Source: Pseudomonas sp. PIC25 (GTDB lineage Bacteria > Pseudomonadota > Gammaproteobacteria > Pseudomonadales > Pseudomonadaceae). Taken from it: a stretch of 64,000 bases of DNA. Both the position numbers and the translations under genes were made by a program. Below the pieces are notes generated by a model. The model was not told where the DNA came from, did no database searches, and worked only from the letters and a program-made list of their open reading frames with translations. The stretch covers positions 62,001-126,000 of the forward strand of contig NZ_MUJY01000191.1 of the NCBI RefSeq assembly GCF_002286785.1, written 5' to 3'. Shown here one piece after another: positions 63,809 through 64,000 of the stretch. Position 1 is the first letter of the stretch. Each line of letters begins with the position of its first letter.

Positions 63809-64000
63809 TCAGGCCACTTGCGCCCCCGGTACCAGCACCCAGCGGCGCAGCACCAGGTAGCTGGCGGCGGTGAGCAGGAATACCGGCAGCGAGGCCCCGT
63901 AGGTCAGCGGCGAGACCCAGCCCCAATAGTAGGCCAGCACGGCGCCCAGTCCGTAGGCCGCGAAGGCGGCCGGATTGATGCCGTTCAGGTAGCGGTAGCG
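63809..64000 (-). CDS. C-terminal end of a cytosine-permease-like (NCS1) transporter (5' part outside window)
   Basis: The last 63 codons are present and the gene continues past the right edge. The translation contains YRYLNGINPAAFAAYGLGAV, LAYYWGWVSP and LTYGASLPVFLLTAASYLVL, which fit the last two membrane segments of a CodB/NCS1-type permease (INPAAFAAYGLGA is characteristic). It would import a nucleobase such as cytosine. The partner deaminase, if any, is outside the window. Confidence 0.65.
   Translation of the reverse strand, partial: RYRYLNGINPAAFAAYGLGAVLAYYWGWVSPLTYGASLPVFLLTAASYLVLRRWVLVPGAQVA

Overview
This 64 kb window reads as a chromosome segment of a high-GC Pseudomonas of the P. 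aeruginosa group. The base composition, the short Shine-Dalgarno-led and overlapping operons and the gene families all fit. From memory of P. aeruginosa, the order TonB receptor / cobO-cobV / MarR-MFS / FadL / sseA / rnd / ycgL / ycgN / oligopeptidase B / HIT / glutamine amidotransferase / DUF2937 resembles the PA1271-PA1308 region. No rRNA, CRISPR array, prophage or intact insertion sequence was seen.

Layout. 1-7 kb: a truncated Yip1-like membrane protein, a DnaJ-related protein, DUF547, TtcA, a Tag-like glycosylase, a sirtuin, two tandem NlpC/P60 lipoproteins, an O-methyltransferase and an HNH protein. 7-9.4 kb: tRNA-Ala(CGC) with its own promoter and terminator, a nitroreductase, then the 3' ends of two different genes lying back to back (an EamA transporter and a hybrid kinase). 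These look like a deletion scar beside an orphan response regulator. 9.5-21.2 kb: a cobalamin riboswitch, a BtuB-like receptor, a BtuM-like solitary permease and a ten-gene, mostly stop/start-overlapping operon for the late steps of B12 synthesis. 21.2-30.6 kb: a Cys-rich copper-storage-like protein, MarR with a palindromic operator, an MFS transporter, DUF2167, lipase and its foldase, a hybrid kinase with a convergent response regulator, and a FadL porin. Together the last five form a plausible lipid-scavenging module. 30.7-44.3 kb: conserved housekeeping and hypothetical genes.

44.3-51.4 kb is the most unusual region. A MocR-type regulator faces a six-gene operon: EamA exporter, JAMM protease, a single polypeptide joining a MoaD/ThiS-like sulfur carrier to a MoeB-type activating enzyme and a rhodanese, a cysteine-synthase paralogue, a serine acetyltransferase with an extra C-terminal domain ending in Gly-Gly, and an AlaX-type tRNA-editing protein. 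The parts match the logic of carrier-protein-dependent cysteine synthesis (CysO/MoeZ/Mec/CysM in mycobacteria). The carrier's Gly-Gly, however, is buried inside the fusion, so the adjacent JAMM protease may have to release it. Two matching operator sequences lie in the divergent promoter region.

51.4-64 kb: VWA protein, GFA protein and MoxR ATPase on the minus strand, DUF748, CysK, two EamA transporters, AceK, an inverted-repeat element, an NCS1 permease, two small ORFs, a metallo-beta-lactamase-fold hydrolase and the end of a second, cytosine-permease-like transporter cut by the window edge.

All functional names rest on reading the translated sequences and remembered family motifs; no database search was run.
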